A DNA stretch of 63,434 nucleotides from an uncultured Eubacteriaceae bacterium (GTDB lineage Bacteria > Bacillota > Clostridia > Eubacteriales > Eubacteriaceae). A model generated the notes under the pieces. The model saw only the letters and a list, made by a program, of their open reading frames with translations. It was not told the DNA's origin and searched no databases. The stretch's first letter is position 1, and every line of letters begins with the position of its first letter. The stretch is from the NCBI GenBank assembly GCA_947625585.1, contig CANQOZ010000001.1:1-63434 (forward strand), written 5' to 3'. This document shows, piece after piece, positions 34,287-43,117 of the stretch. The position numbers were made by a program, and so were the translations under genes.

Positions 34287-34742
34287 TTATTTAGTCCCCT
34301 CCGTTGTCATATCAAGCTTAATTGGTTGTTGAGCTTCATGTGGATGATCTGGTCCACTGTAAACTTTAAGCTTGTTCATGAATTTCTGTTGTAATCTATT
34401 CTTTGGTAACATACCTTTAACAGCATGTTCGATAACTCTTTCAGGATGTGTTTTCATAACATCTTTATACGGTGTTTCTTTTAAACCACCAAGATAACCT
34501 GAGTGAGTGGTATACATTTTTTGATCGAGTTTCTTACCAGTCATTTTGACTTTGTCAGCATTAACCACTACAACAAAATCGCCACAATCAACGTGAGGAG
34601 TAAAATTAACTTTATTCTTACCTCTTAGGATATCAGCAATTTGTGTAGCTAAGCGACCTAATATTAAATCTTCAGCATCAATTAAATACCACTGACGGTC
34701 AAAGTCAGAGTCTTTTGCTGAAATTGTTTGATTTGATTTCAT
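34287..34742 (-). CDS. rplM: 50S ribosomal protein uL13
   Basis: 151 aa. Key segments are RQWYLIDAEDLILGRLATQIA, GDFVVVVNADKVKMTGKK and HPERVIEHAVKGMLPKNRLQ. L13 is an early 23S rRNA assembly protein. GAGG precedes the ATG. The 76-base gap to truA contains partly paired sequence but no clear leader motif. Confidence 0.98.
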   Translation of the reverse strand: MKSNQTISAKDSDFDRQWYLIDAEDLILGRLATQIADILRGKNKVNFTPHVDCGDFVVVVNADKVKMTGKKLDQKMYTTHSGYLGGLKETPYKDVMKTHPERVIEHAVKGMLPKNRLQQKFMNKLKVYSGPDHPHEAQQPIKLDMTTEGTK

Positions 34743-34818
34743 GTTTTTCCTCTATTTATATTAAATTGTCAGTGGAAAAGGTAAATTTCCTGATATCCCT
34801 TCCAAGAGGACATCCATA

Positions 34819-35619
34819 TTATTTTAATTGAAATGATTTTGGAATGTCAAGAAATCTTTGCCAAAAATCTTCAATTTCATTGAAATTATAAAAAACCTTT
34901 TCCAAAAACAGCCCTTTAGCAGGTGCTGTTATTCCAGCTAACTTTCGATTTTTTGATTTAAATATATTATCTATTCTATCCTGGCTTAATTTTCCGGCTG
35001 AATACTCAAGAATTGTACCTGTTAAAATCCTTACCATGTTATAAAGAAATCCATTACCAAAATAGTTAATAACTAAATCATTGTTATTAAATTTTGGCTT
35101 TATAAAATAGATTTCCCTTGTTGTTGTTTTAACTTTACTTCCCGTACTCATAAAGTTGTAAAAATCATGACGACCACTTAAGTAATGTGTAATATAGTCC
35201 AATCGATCTTTATCAATACTGTAAGGAAAATTCCAGGAATAATTTCTCATTATTGGATTAGCTATTTTATCTAAGTTGACATGGTAGCTATAATACTTTG
35301 CTAGAGCTGAATAACGAGCAGAAAAATTAAGATCAACTTCTTCTGAATGCAAAACTCGTATTGCATCAGGTAACTTATTATTTAGAGCGAATTTAATCCT
35401 ATCATCTGGAATTGTTGAGTTAATTAATATATTAGCTGTTTGTCCGTTTGCATGAACACCAGCATCTGTTCTTCCAGAACCTGTTAGCTTAAAAAGTTCA
35501 ATATTATTTTTTAGAATTGCGTTTCTTAATTCACTCTCAATACTATTAGCATTCTTTTGAATCTGCCATCCGGCATAATCTGTACCGTCATAAGCAATAT
35601 CTAATCTAACATTTCTCAT
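34819..35619 (-). CDS. truA: tRNA pseudouridine(38-40) synthase TruA
   Basis: 266 aa. The catalytic Asp lies in TGSGRTDAGVHANGQ, and NFSARYSALAKYYSYHV and FLYNMVRILTGTIL are TruA hallmarks. It isomerises uridines 38-40 of the tRNA anticodon arm. The start overlaps the ecfT stop (ATGA). The ecf-truA-rplM-rpsI order is usual in Firmicutes. Confidence 0.97.
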   Translation of the reverse strand: MRNVRLDIAYDGTDYAGWQIQKNANSIESELRNAILKNNIELFKLTGSGRTDAGVHANGQTANILINSTIPDDRIKFALNNKLPDAIRVLHSEEVDLNFSARYSALAKYYSYHVNLDKIANPIMRNYSWNFPYSIDKDRLDYITHYLSGRHDFYNFMSTGSKVKTTTREIYFIKPKFNNNDLVINYFGNGFLYNMVRILTGTILEYSAGKLSQDRIDNIFKSKNRKLAGITAPAKGLFLEKVFYNFNEIEDFWQRFLDIPKSFQLK

Positions 35620-36434
35620 TTAAAGAAGCTAATAGGAGGAAGAAAACGTGTTCCAATTAAAACAACGGACATAACTACAATTAAAGCAATAGCTATATGA
35701 TCATTTCTTTTTAGAACCATCTGTTTCATTTTTGTTCTACCAACTCCGCCACGATAACATCTCGCTTCCATAGCTGTAGCTAATTCATCTGCTCTCCTAA
35801 AAGCAGATACAAAAAGAGGTACTAAAATCATTACCATTGCTTTAGCTCTATCAATCAAATTTCCAGTATCAAATTGTGCCCCACGTGCCTTTTGTGCTTT
35901 GATTATTTTATGAGTTTCATCCATTAAAGTTGGAATAAATCTTAAAGCTATACTCATCATCATTGAGAGCTCATGAGCATATTTTTTAACAAACGGAATA
36001 TGCCTTAAGTAGAACTCTAGTCCGTCTGTTAAATCAATAGGTGATGTAGTCAACGTTAAAAGACTAGTTCCAATTACTAAAAATACCAGACGGACAGCCA
36101 TCATGACAGCTATCTGGATACCTTGCTTTGTAATTTGCATAAAACTCCAATGCCATACAACATCACCTGGAGTCATAAACATATTTAAAGCAACTGTGAT
36201 CAAAATGATAAAGATTATTGCTTTTAAACCTTTAATAGCATATCGAAATGGTATTTTTGAAACTATTAAAAGAGTTACAAGAACAATAAAAGCTGCTAAA
36301 TACCCCCAAATATTATCAATGACGAAAAGCAAAATAATATAAACAAAGGTAAATAGTATTTTTATCCTTGGATCAAGATTATGAATAAAAGAGCTGGTTG
36401 GATAATATTGACCAATTGTCATATTTTCAAACAT
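35616..36434 (-). CDS. ecfT: ECF transporter transmembrane component EcfT
   Basis: 272 aa. Membrane helices surround a cytosolic coupling region that carries the two Ala-Arg-Gly-type signatures: KAQKARGAQFD and the ATAMEARCYRGG motif. EcfT joins the two ATPases to exchangeable S components for vitamins and metals. GAGAG lies close before the ATG, which overlaps the ecfA2 stop by 8 bases. No S component is encoded here, as expected for group II ECF systems. Confidence 0.96.
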   Translation of the reverse strand: MFENMTIGQYYPTSSFIHNLDPRIKILFTFVYIILLFVIDNIWGYLAAFIVLVTLLIVSKIPFRYAIKGLKAIIFIILITVALNMFMTPGDVVWHWSFMQITKQGIQIAVMMAVRLVFLVIGTSLLTLTTSPIDLTDGLEFYLRHIPFVKKYAHELSMMMSIALRFIPTLMDETHKIIKAQKARGAQFDTGNLIDRAKAMVMILVPLFVSAFRRADELATAMEARCYRGGVGRTKMKQMVLKRNDHIAIALIVVMSVVLIGTRFLPPISFFK

Positions 36435-37290
36435 GAGACTCTCCTAATACTCGCTTTATTTCGTCACGGGCATCTTCAATTCTATAAACTTTATCGTTAA
36501 TATCAGGAAATTTTTCTTTAAGCTTCTTCATTAAATAAGTTACTTGTGGAGCTGCTAACCCAATTTGTTCTAACTCTTCAACATGGTCAAAAACATTTTC
36601 AGGTGTATCAAAGAATTTAATTTTTCCATGATCCATTACTAACAGCTTATCTGCAAGTTTTCCAGCATCATCCATATTATGAGTTACTAGTATAATTGTG
36701 TTATTTCTCTTTTTATGAAGATCTTCAATTAACTTTAAGACTTCATCTCTACCAGCCGGATCAAGTCCTGCAGTAGGTTCATCAAGAACAAGAACTTCTG
36801 GCCGCATAGCTATAACACCAGCTATTGCTACTCTTCGCATTTGTCCTCCAGATAGTTCAAATGGTGATTTGTCTTTAAATTCTTCATAATTTAGTCCAAC
36901 AGCTTCTAATGATTCTTTTACTCTTTCTTCAATTTCCTCATCAGAAATTCCCAGATTCTTTGGACCAAAGGCAACATCTTTAAAAACAGTTTCTTCAAAT
37001 AACTGTTGTTCTGGATATTGAAAAACAATACCAACTTTTAATCTTAACTTGGCTAGTTCTTCTTTTGAATTTTCAAAGATATCTTCACCATTAACATAAA
37101 CAGTTCCACTGCTTGGATTTAATAAACCATTTAAGTGTTGTATTAAAGTAGACTTACCTGAGCCGGTATGTCCAATAAGGCCGATAAATTCCCCATCTTC
37201 AATAGTGAAATTTACATTATCCAATGCCTGGTATTCAAAGGGGGAACCTTTTGCATATATATGAGATAAATCTTTTACTTCAATTGGCAT
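36427..37290 (-). CDS. ecfA2: ECF transporter ATPase EcfA2
   Basis: 287 aa ABC ATPase. Walker A GHTGSGKST, Q-loop FQYPEQQLFEETV, signature LSGGQMRRVAIAG, Walker B VLVLDEPTAGLDP and H-loop VTHNMDDA are all intact. The EYQALDNVNF opening and C-terminal GLAAPQVTYLMKKL are typical of EcfA2. It overlaps the ecfA1 stop by 16 bases. Confidence 0.96.
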   Translation of the reverse strand: MPIEVKDLSHIYAKGSPFEYQALDNVNFTIEDGEFIGLIGHTGSGKSTLIQHLNGLLNPSSGTVYVNGEDIFENSKEELAKLRLKVGIVFQYPEQQLFEETVFKDVAFGPKNLGISDEEIEERVKESLEAVGLNYEEFKDKSPFELSGGQMRRVAIAGVIAMRPEVLVLDEPTAGLDPAGRDEVLKLIEDLHKKRNNTIILVTHNMDDAGKLADKLLVMDHGKIKFFDTPENVFDHVEELEQIGLAAPQVTYLMKKLKEKFPDINDKVYRIEDARDEIKRVLGESHV

Positions 37291-38129
37291 ATTGCATCAG
37301 CCGTTTCCTCTATTGATAAGAGGTCATCCGGTAAATCATAACCGGATTCTTTTAATTCATGAGCTAGACTTGTCATAACCGGCACATCTAGTCCAATTTC
37401 CTTTAACTCATCAACGTGAGAAAAAATTTCCTTCGGTTTACCTTCTAGAAGGATCTTTCCCTTATCAAGAACAATAATTCTATCTGCATCAATTAATTCA
37501 TCCATATAGTGTGTTATATGGAGAATTGTCATGTCCTTTTCCTTATTTAACTTCTTGATCGTATTGATGACTTCTTTTCTGCCATTCGGATCTAACATTG
37601 CCGTTGGTTCATCTAAGATAATGCATTCTGGTTCCATTGCTAGTATTCCAGCAATAGCAACTCTTTGCTTCTGACCACCTGATAAATTATTAGGTTCACT
37701 ACGTTTAAAATCAGACATTCCTACTGTTTCAAGACAAGCATCAACTCTTTCCCTAATCTCTTCAGGAGGAACTCCTAAATTTTCAGGTCCAAAAGCTACA
37801 TCATCTTCGACAATTGTTGCAACTAATTGATTGTCCGGATTTTGAAAGACCATCCCTGCAGTCTGTCTTATATCCCAAAGATTATTATCATCTTTGGTAT
37901 CCATTCCCTTAACTTTTATTTCACCTTCAGTTGGGATATTAATTGCATTTAACAATTTAGCTAATGTAGATTTTCCCGAACCGTTATGACCGATAATACC
38001 AACAAACTCACCTTTATTCACTTTAAAAGAAATATCATCTAAAATAGTAGGTGTTTCTTCATCAATTTCGCTTGCTGGATATTTAAATTTTAAGTTATTA
38101 ACCTCAATTATAGGTTCTTTATTGCTCAT
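37275..38129 (-). CDS. ecfA1: ECF transporter ATPase EcfA1
   Basis: 284 aa ABC ATPase. Walker A GHNGSGKST, Q-loop FQNPDNQLVATIVEDDVAFG, signature LSGGQKQRVAIAG, Walker B CIILDEPTAMLDP and H-loop ITHYMDELI are intact. Together with EcfA2 and EcfT it powers vitamin uptake. The ATG follows within 2 bases of the T-run of the rplQ terminator and has no ribosome site, so its expression may depend on read-through. Confidence 0.96.
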   Translation of the reverse strand: MSNKEPIIEVNNLKFKYPASEIDEETPTILDDISFKVNKGEFVGIIGHNGSGKSTLAKLLNAINIPTEGEIKVKGMDTKDDNNLWDIRQTAGMVFQNPDNQLVATIVEDDVAFGPENLGVPPEEIRERVDACLETVGMSDFKRSEPNNLSGGQKQRVAIAGILAMEPECIILDEPTAMLDPNGRKEVINTIKKLNKEKDMTILHITHYMDELIDADRIIVLDKGKILLEGKPKEIFSHVDELKEIGLDVPVMTSLAHELKESGYDLPDDLLSIEETADAICQLK

Positions 38130-38131
38130 AT

Positions 38132-38159
38132 AAAAAAAAGGGACTATTGGAAAGTCCCT
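38132..38159 (-). terminator. Terminator between rplQ and ecfA1
   Basis: On the minus strand AGGGACT and AGTCCCT form a 7-bp stem followed by TTTTTTTT. It lies directly after the rplQ stop and directly before the ecfA1 start. Confidence 0.85.
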
Positions 38160-38160
38160 A

Positions 38161-38514
38161 TTATACTAATTCAATATAGGCCATTTTAGCAGAGTCACCG
38201 ACACGAGGTCCAATTTTAATAATTCTGGTATAACCTCCCTGACGATCCTCATACTTAGGTGCTATATCGCTAAAGAGTTTTTGGACTACTTCAGGTTTGG
38301 TTATATATCTACTAGCTCTTCTTCTAGCTGCTAAGTCGCCCTTTTTACCTAAAGTAATCATCTTTTCAGTTGTCCTTCTAACTTCTTTAGCACGGTCCAC
38401 TGTTGTTTTGATACGTCCATTTTCCAACAAAGAGGTTGTCATATTTCTTAACATAGCTCTTCGTTGATCAGACGGACGTCCGAGTTTTCTATATCCTTTA
38501 TTTTTAGCCGCCAT
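38161..38514 (-). CDS. rplQ: 50S ribosomal protein bL17
   Basis: 117 aa. RKLGRPSDQRRAMLRNMTTSL, the TTVDRAKEVRR segment and the YTRIIKIGPRVGDSAKMAYI end are diagnostic of L17. It ends the alpha operon, two bases after rpoA, and a terminator follows. Confidence 0.98.
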   Translation of the reverse strand: MAAKNKGYRKLGRPSDQRRAMLRNMTTSLLENGRIKTTVDRAKEVRRTTEKMITLGKKGDLAARRRASRYITKPEVVQKLFSDIAPKYEDRQGGYTRIIKIGPRVGDSAKMAYIELV

Positions 38515-38516
38515 AT

Positions 38517-39470
38517 TTACTCGCTTTCGTTACTTTCCTTAAGGTGTAATCCAATCTCATTAAGTTTACTTTTGATTTCTAATAAGGACTTTCTTCCAAG
38601 ATTACGAACCTTGATCATATCTTCTTCTGTTTTATCAGTTAACTTAGCAACTGTATCGATGTTAGCACGACGTAAACAGTTACTGCTTCTAACCGATAAT
38701 TCAAGTTCTTCAATAGACATTTCCTGAATACGTTCTTTTTCATTACCTTCTTTTTCAACCATGACATCAACATCATCTGTTTCGTCTGTTAAGTTAATAA
38801 AGAGGGCTAGATGGTCATTCATAATTTTTCCGGCTAAGGAAGCCGCTTCTTCAGGAGTAATCGTTCCGTCAGTCCAAACTTCTAATGTTAACTTATCAAA
38901 ATCGGTGATCTTACCAACACGAGTATTTTCAACTAAAAAATTAACTTTACGTATTGGTGAAAATATTGAATCAACTAATAATGTTCCTTCTGGCATATCC
39001 GGATACTTATTCTTTTCCGAAGTTACATAGCCACGTCCCTTTTCAACACGAATATCCATATTTAATTCTGCATCATTTTCTAAGGTAGCTATATGGAGAT
39101 CCGGATTAAGAATTTCTATATCCATATCCGTTTGAATATCGCCAGCGGTCAATTCCATTGGTCCTTTGGCTTCTATTCTGAGTGTTCTAGGTTCATCCCC
39201 AGACATCTGGATAGCTAAGTTTTTTAAATTAAGAAGAATTTCAATAACATCTTCTCTAACCCCAGGAACTGTTGAAAATTCATGCATAACCCCGTCAATC
39301 TTAACGTTAGTTACTGCTATACCTGGAAGCGAAGATAACATAATTCTTCTTAATGAATTTCCCAGAGTTGTCCCAAAACCTCTTTCGAGTGGTTCAACTA
39401 CAAACTTACCATATTTATCGTCAGTAGAATGTTCAACTACATCTATAACCGGTTTTTCAAATTCCAGCAT
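38517..39470 (-). CDS. rpoA: RNA polymerase alpha subunit
   Basis: 317 aa. The N-terminal dimerisation domain has LERGFGTTLGNSLRRIMLSSLPG (quoted in part: GFGTTLGNSLRRIMLSSL). The C-terminal domain (about 245-310) has LELSVRSSNCLRRANIDTV and RNLGRKSLLEIKSKL, which contact DNA and regulators. GGAGG precedes the ATG. The 57-base gap after rpsD contains a hairpin-forming stretch (TTTCTTT with AAAGAAA). Confidence 0.98.
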   Translation of the reverse strand: MLEFEKPVIDVVEHSTDDKYGKFVVEPLERGFGTTLGNSLRRIMLSSLPGIAVTNVKIDGVMHEFSTVPGVREDVIEILLNLKNLAIQMSGDEPRTLRIEAKGPMELTAGDIQTDMDIEILNPDLHIATLENDAELNMDIRVEKGRGYVTSEKNKYPDMPEGTLLVDSIFSPIRKVNFLVENTRVGKITDFDKLTLEVWTDGTITPEEAASLAGKIMNDHLALFINLTDETDDVDVMVEKEGNEKERIQEMSIEELELSVRSSNCLRRANIDTVAKLTDKTEEDMIKVRNLGRKSLLEIKSKLNEIGLHLKESNESE

Positions 39471-39527
39471 GCTATCCTCCAGTAATATTTGTTTTCTTTC
39501 AAAGAAACAATAATATTCTTTAGTTTA

Positions 39528-40154
39528 TTACTTAGAATATAATTCGACGATTAAGTGTTCTTTTATATCAAGATCAATATCGTCTCTCTTCGGTAAGTTT
39601 ACCACTGTACCTTTTAATAGTTCAGGATTTAGTGAAAGCCAAGGAACGATTGTTCTATCTTCAGCTCTTTCCCTTAATTCTTTGAATTTTGGAGATTTCT
39701 TACTTTTATCTTTGACTTCGATTTCGTCGCCAACACTTATTAAGTAAGAAGGTATTGTTACTTTTTTACCATTAACTTTAAAGTGACCTTGGTTAATCAA
39801 TGATCTTGCTTCTCTTCTTGAACTTGCAAGTCCTAAACGATAAACCACATTATCCAGGCGGGTTTCTAATAATCTTAGAAGATTTTCCCCTGTTATTCCC
39901 TGTTGTCTACTAGCTAATTCGTAATAGTGATGGAACTGCTTTTCCATCAATCCATAATACCTTTTAACTTTTTGTTTTTCTCTAAGCTGTATTCCATATT
40001 CAGATGGTTTTTGTCTACGTCTGCCGTGTTCACCTGGAGGTGCTGGTTTTGTAACCATAGGGCATTTTGTAGAGTAGCATTTTTCGCCTTTTAAATACAG
40101 TTTAGTTCCTTCACGACGGCAAAGTCTACAAACTGGTCCAGTATATCTTCCCAT
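39528..40154 (-). CDS. rpsD: 30S ribosomal protein uS4, zinc-binding form
   Basis: 208 aa. The N-terminus has four cysteines (CRLCRREGTKLYLKGEKCYSTKCP), the zinc-binding C+ form. The S4 RNA-binding domain follows with LETRLDNVVYRLGLASSRREAR (in part) and INQGHFKVNGKKVTIPSYL. S4 nucleates 30S assembly. It is preceded by rpsK at 11 bases. Confidence 0.98.
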   Translation of the reverse strand: MGRYTGPVCRLCRREGTKLYLKGEKCYSTKCPMVTKPAPPGEHGRRRQKPSEYGIQLREKQKVKRYYGLMEKQFHHYYELASRQQGITGENLLRLLETRLDNVVYRLGLASSRREARSLINQGHFKVNGKKVTIPSYLISVGDEIEVKDKSKKSPKFKELRERAEDRTIVPWLSLNPELLKGTVVNLPKRDDIDLDIKEHLIVELYSK

Positions 40155-40165
40155 AGTATTCCTTT

Positions 40166-40564
40166 CTAGACTCTTCTCCTCTTAGGAGGTCTACAACCAT
40201 TGTGTGGAATCGGTGTAACATCACGAAGTACAGTAATGTCTAAACCAGCTGCCTGTAATGCTCTAATAGCAGACTCACGTCCAGAACCAGGACCTTTAAC
40301 ATTAACTTCAACTGTTTGAAGTCCCTGATCCATAGCTAAACGTGCAGCGTGTTCTGCTGTAATTTGTGCCGCATATGGCGTACTTTTCTTAGAACCTCTA
40401 AATCCCATTTCTCCAGCACTTGCCCAACTGATTGCATTTCCTTGCATATCTGTAATAGTAACGATTGTATTGTTAAAAGAAGCCTGAATATGGGCTATTC
40501 CTCTTTCAATATTCTTTTTTACTTTTTTACGGCGATTAATTCGATTTCCTCTTCTCGGTGGCAT
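40166..40564 (-). CDS. rpsK: 30S ribosomal protein uS11
   Basis: 132 aa. GIAHIQASFNNTIVTITD, SKKSTPYAAQ and the end DVTPIPHNGCRPPKRRRV are diagnostic. S11 forms part of the platform and the E-site surroundings. It follows rpsM by 13 bases. Confidence 0.98.
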   Translation of the reverse strand: MPPRRGNRINRRKKVKKNIERGIAHIQASFNNTIVTITDMQGNAISWASAGEMGFRGSKKSTPYAAQITAEHAARLAMDQGLQTVEVNVKGPGSGRESAIRALQAAGLDITVLRDVTPIPHNGCRPPKRRRV

Positions 40565-40577
40565 ATATTCTCCTTAA

Positions 40578-40943
40578 TTACCTTTTTCTACCAATTGCCT
40601 TCTTTGGTCCCTTACATGTACGGGCATTTGTCTTTGTTTTTTGTCCACGACATGGTAATCCCCTACGATGGCGCATTCCTCTATAGGAACCAATTTCCTG
40701 TAATCTTTTAATATTCAAGTTAACTTCACGGCGAAGATCTCCTTCAACAGTAACATCTTCATCTATAATAGAACGAAGTTGGTTAACTTCATTTTCCGTT
40801 AAGTCTTTAACTCTTGTGTCCGGATTAATATCAGCTTTTTCTAAAATTTTCTTTGCTGTTGGTTGGCCAATACCATAAATATAAGTGAGTCCGATTTCAA
40901 CTCTCTTATCTCTTGGTAAGTCGATTCCAGCAATTCGTGCCAT
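40578..40943 (-). CDS. rpsM: 30S ribosomal protein uS13
   Basis: 121 aa. ARIAGIDLPRDKRVEIGLTY, the IGSYRGMRHRRGLPCRGQ helix-loop and the basic KTNARTCKGPKKAIGRKR tail identify S13, which contacts the P-site tRNA and L5. The 96-base gap after rpmJ contains a 7-bp hairpin (GGTAAAC and GTTTACC at 40977-40995) without a T-run. Confidence 0.98.
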   Translation of the reverse strand: MARIAGIDLPRDKRVEIGLTYIYGIGQPTAKKILEKADINPDTRVKDLTENEVNQLRSIIDEDVTVEGDLRREVNLNIKRLQEIGSYRGMRHRRGLPCRGQKTKTNARTCKGPKKAIGRKR

Positions 40944-41039
40944 TTAATTCCTCCAATTTTAAATTGTATATAAATCGGTAAACATTCAGTTTACCTCGTA
41001 ATTTTCAAGTTAGTGTATTTTTGATAAAATAATATAAAG

Positions 41040-41153
41040 TTAACCTTGTCTTTGTTTGTGTTTTGGATTTTCACAAATTACCATAACACGCCCTTTACGT
41101 TTGATAACTTTACATTTTTCACACATAGGTTTTACTGATGGTCTAACTTTCAC
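41040..41153 (-). CDS. rpmJ: 50S ribosomal protein bL36, zinc-binding form
   Basis: 37 aa, GTG start at 41153 with AGGAG 6 bases upstream. The translation begins MKVRPSVKPMCEKCKV and ends NPKHKQRQG. The Cys-X2-Cys, a later Cys and a His form the zinc site of the C+ form. It sits between infA and rpsM, its usual place. Confidence 0.97.
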   Translation of the reverse strand: MKVRPSVKPMCEKCKVIKRKGRVMVICENPKHKQRQG

Positions 41154-41189
41154 AGTTAACTCCTTTTCTAAAAAGTAAAATCATATGGA

Positions 41190-41417
41190 CTAATTACGTC
41201 CTTTACCTCGCCAAATGATTCTTCCTTGGGTCAAATCATACGGTGATAGTTCCATAACTACCCGGTCTCCTGGTAAGATACGAATATAATTCATACGTAA
41301 TTTGCCAGAAATATGCGCAAGCACTTTATGCCCATTATCTAATTCTACATAAAATTTAGTGTTTGGTAAAGCTTCAGTGACAACACCTTCAACTTCAATA
41401 ACGTCTTTTTTAGACAT
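41190..41417 (-). CDS. infA: Translation initiation factor IF-1
   Basis: 75 aa. Start at 41417 gives MSKKDVIEVEGVVTEALPN; GAGGAG lies just upstream and the ATG overlaps the end of the KOW gene. The OB fold continues with HKVLAHISGKLRMNYIRIL and PYDLTQGRIIWRGK. IF-1 blocks the A site during initiation. An in-frame ATG-like extension (MRRC) is not needed. Confidence 0.98.
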   Translation of the reverse strand: MSKKDVIEVEGVVTEALPNTKFYVELDNGHKVLAHISGKLRMNYIRILPGDRVVMELSPYDLTQGRIIWRGKGRN

Positions 41418-41721
41418 GCATCTCCTCATTCACTTCATCAATAACCTTTTTATTATAAGGTTTTAGAACCGAACGAATGTCACTATTGGTTATTTTTATC
41501 CCTTTAGCTAGCTTGTTTGTAATCAAACTGCTAACATAATTGGTTTTAGCGACATGTTTTACTTTTTTCTTTTTAGGATTGCTTATTTTACGGTTTATTC
41601 CATTACAAACACCAACATAATCGGGTTCGATTATTTCCGTGACTACTAGCCATTCACCTTTGTCCCGACCAGCTTTTGACCGAATGACTTGTCCTACTTT
41701 TAATTCACTTGCACTGTTCAT
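41410..41721 (-). CDS. KOW domain RNA-binding protein (L14e-like)
   Basis: 103 aa. LKVGQVIRSKAGRDKGEWLVV is a KOW motif. The following KKKKVKHVAKTN is strongly basic. Clostridia commonly carry this gene between map and infA. It resembles archaeal/eukaryotic L14e and is presumed to bind ribosomes or rRNA, but its role is not established. Start and stop overlap map and infA. Confidence 0.88.
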   Translation of the reverse strand: MNSASELKVGQVIRSKAGRDKGEWLVVTEIIEPDYVGVCNGINRKISNPKKKKVKHVAKTNYVSSLITNKLAKGIKITNSDIRSVLKPYNKKVIDEVNEEMHV

Positions 41722-42461
41722 AGTGTTAGTATCTCAGGCTCTCCATCAGTAATCGTAATGGTGTTTTCATAATGTGCTGATTTTTTTCCGTCGGCAGTAA
41801 CAGCTGTCCATCCATCATCTAAGACTCTTAAATCATACACGCCCGAATTAATCATAGGTTCAATGGCTAAACACATACCTTTTTTTAACTTAGGTCCGTG
41901 GTTTGCTTTCCCATAATTAGGTATCGGTGGATCTTCGTGCATATCACGTCCAATTCCATGGCCAACATAATCACGTACAACAGAAAACCCATTCTTTTCA
42001 GCATATTCTTGGACTGCATGGGAGATGTCACCAAGCTTATTCCCATCTCTGGCTTGCTTTATTCCTTCAAAGAAAGAATTTCTAGTAACATCAATCAATT
42101 TTTGGTCTTCTTTAGAGATCTGACCAACAGGATGAGTCCTTGCAGCATCTCCAACATAACCATCCAATGTAGCTCCAAGATCGATTGAAATAATATCGCC
42201 TTCCTGAAGAATTCGTGAACTCGGAATTCCATGCACTATGACTTCATTTATTGAAGCACATATTGACTTGGGATAACCTTGATAATTAAGAAAGGTAGGA
42301 TAAGCTCCTGCCTTTCTAATGAACTCTTCAGCTTTTTTATCAAGCTCAAGGGTACTTATGCCTGGTTTAATCAATTCTTCAACTAGTAAATGGCAATCTG
42401 CAACGAGCTTCCCAGCCCGGCGCATTTTATCTATTTCTTGATCCGACTTGATTAAAATCAT
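41718..42461 (-). CDS. map: Methionine aminopeptidase type I
   Basis: 247 aa. Metal ligands are seen in SIDLGATLDGYVGDAART (two Asp), GHGIGRDMHEDP (His), AIEPMIN (Glu) and YENTITIT (Glu). It removes the initiator Met from nascent proteins. It follows adk by 2 bases and overlaps the KOW gene by 4 bases (ATGA). Confidence 0.98.
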   Translation of the reverse strand: MILIKSDQEIDKMRRAGKLVADCHLLVEELIKPGISTLELDKKAEEFIRKAGAYPTFLNYQGYPKSICASINEVIVHGIPSSRILQEGDIISIDLGATLDGYVGDAARTHPVGQISKEDQKLIDVTRNSFFEGIKQARDGNKLGDISHAVQEYAEKNGFSVVRDYVGHGIGRDMHEDPPIPNYGKANHGPKLKKGMCLAIEPMINSGVYDLRVLDDGWTAVTADGKKSAHYENTITITDGEPEILTL

Positions 42462-42463
42462 TT

Positions 42464-43105
42464 TTAACTAAAACGTTCATAAACAGCTTCTTGAACTTCG
42501 TCAATCGGCTTTGTACTATCAAAAGTTTCCAGGATATTCTTATTTTTGTAATAATCGATTAGAGGTTCAGTTTCTTCTTTATAAACATTGAAACGAGTTC
42601 TGATTGTTTCCTCATTATCGTCATTACGCTGTACTAATTCAGCTCCGTCTATATCACAGATTCCGTCTTCTTTTGGTGGTTGGAAGTAAATATTATAAAT
42701 CTTTCCACATTTTGGACAAGAACGTCTTCCAACTATTCTTTTTTCAATTAAATCGTATGGTGCTTCTAAGTCAATAACTGCATCGAGTTGGATATCATTA
42801 TCTTCACAAAAATTCCATAAAGCTTCAGCCTGTGGAATCGTTCTTGGGAATCCATCTAGTAGGAATCCTTCCTGAGCATCTGGTTTTGTTAAACGATCTT
42901 GAACTAAACGAATAACAAGATCATCAGGAACTAATTCACCTTTATCCATATAGGATTTTGCTTCTAATCCTAAAGGCGTTTCCTGACTAACATTTTCCCT
43001 AAACAAGTCACCGGTTGATATATGTGGAATATTGTAATGTTCTGAAATTCCAACAGCATGGGTGCCTTTGCCCGCACCTGGAGGGCCGAGTAAAATTGCT
43101 CTCAT
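42464..43105 (-). CDS. adk: Adenylate kinase, zinc LID type
   Basis: 213 aa. P-loop GPPGAGKGT (residues 7-15), GFPRTIPQAEAL and a LID with CPKC plus CDID, the Cys-Cys-Cys-Asp zinc site of Gram-positive enzymes. It interconverts ATP, AMP and ADP. It lies 12 bases after secY. Confidence 0.98.
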   Translation of the reverse strand: MRAILLGPPGAGKGTHAVGISEHYNIPHISTGDLFRENVSQETPLGLEAKSYMDKGELVPDDLVIRLVQDRLTKPDAQEGFLLDGFPRTIPQAEALWNFCEDNDIQLDAVIDLEAPYDLIEKRIVGRRSCPKCGKIYNIYFQPPKEDGICDIDGAELVQRNDDNEETIRTRFNVYKEETEPLIDYYKNKNILETFDSTKPIDEVQEAVYERFS

Positions 43106-43117
43106 CTTATCTCCTAA

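Noticed and set aside
40977..40995. Hairpin in the rpmJ-rpsM gap as a terminator
   Set aside because: A 7-bp stem is present, but no T-run follows, so it is more likely a processing or minor leader structure.
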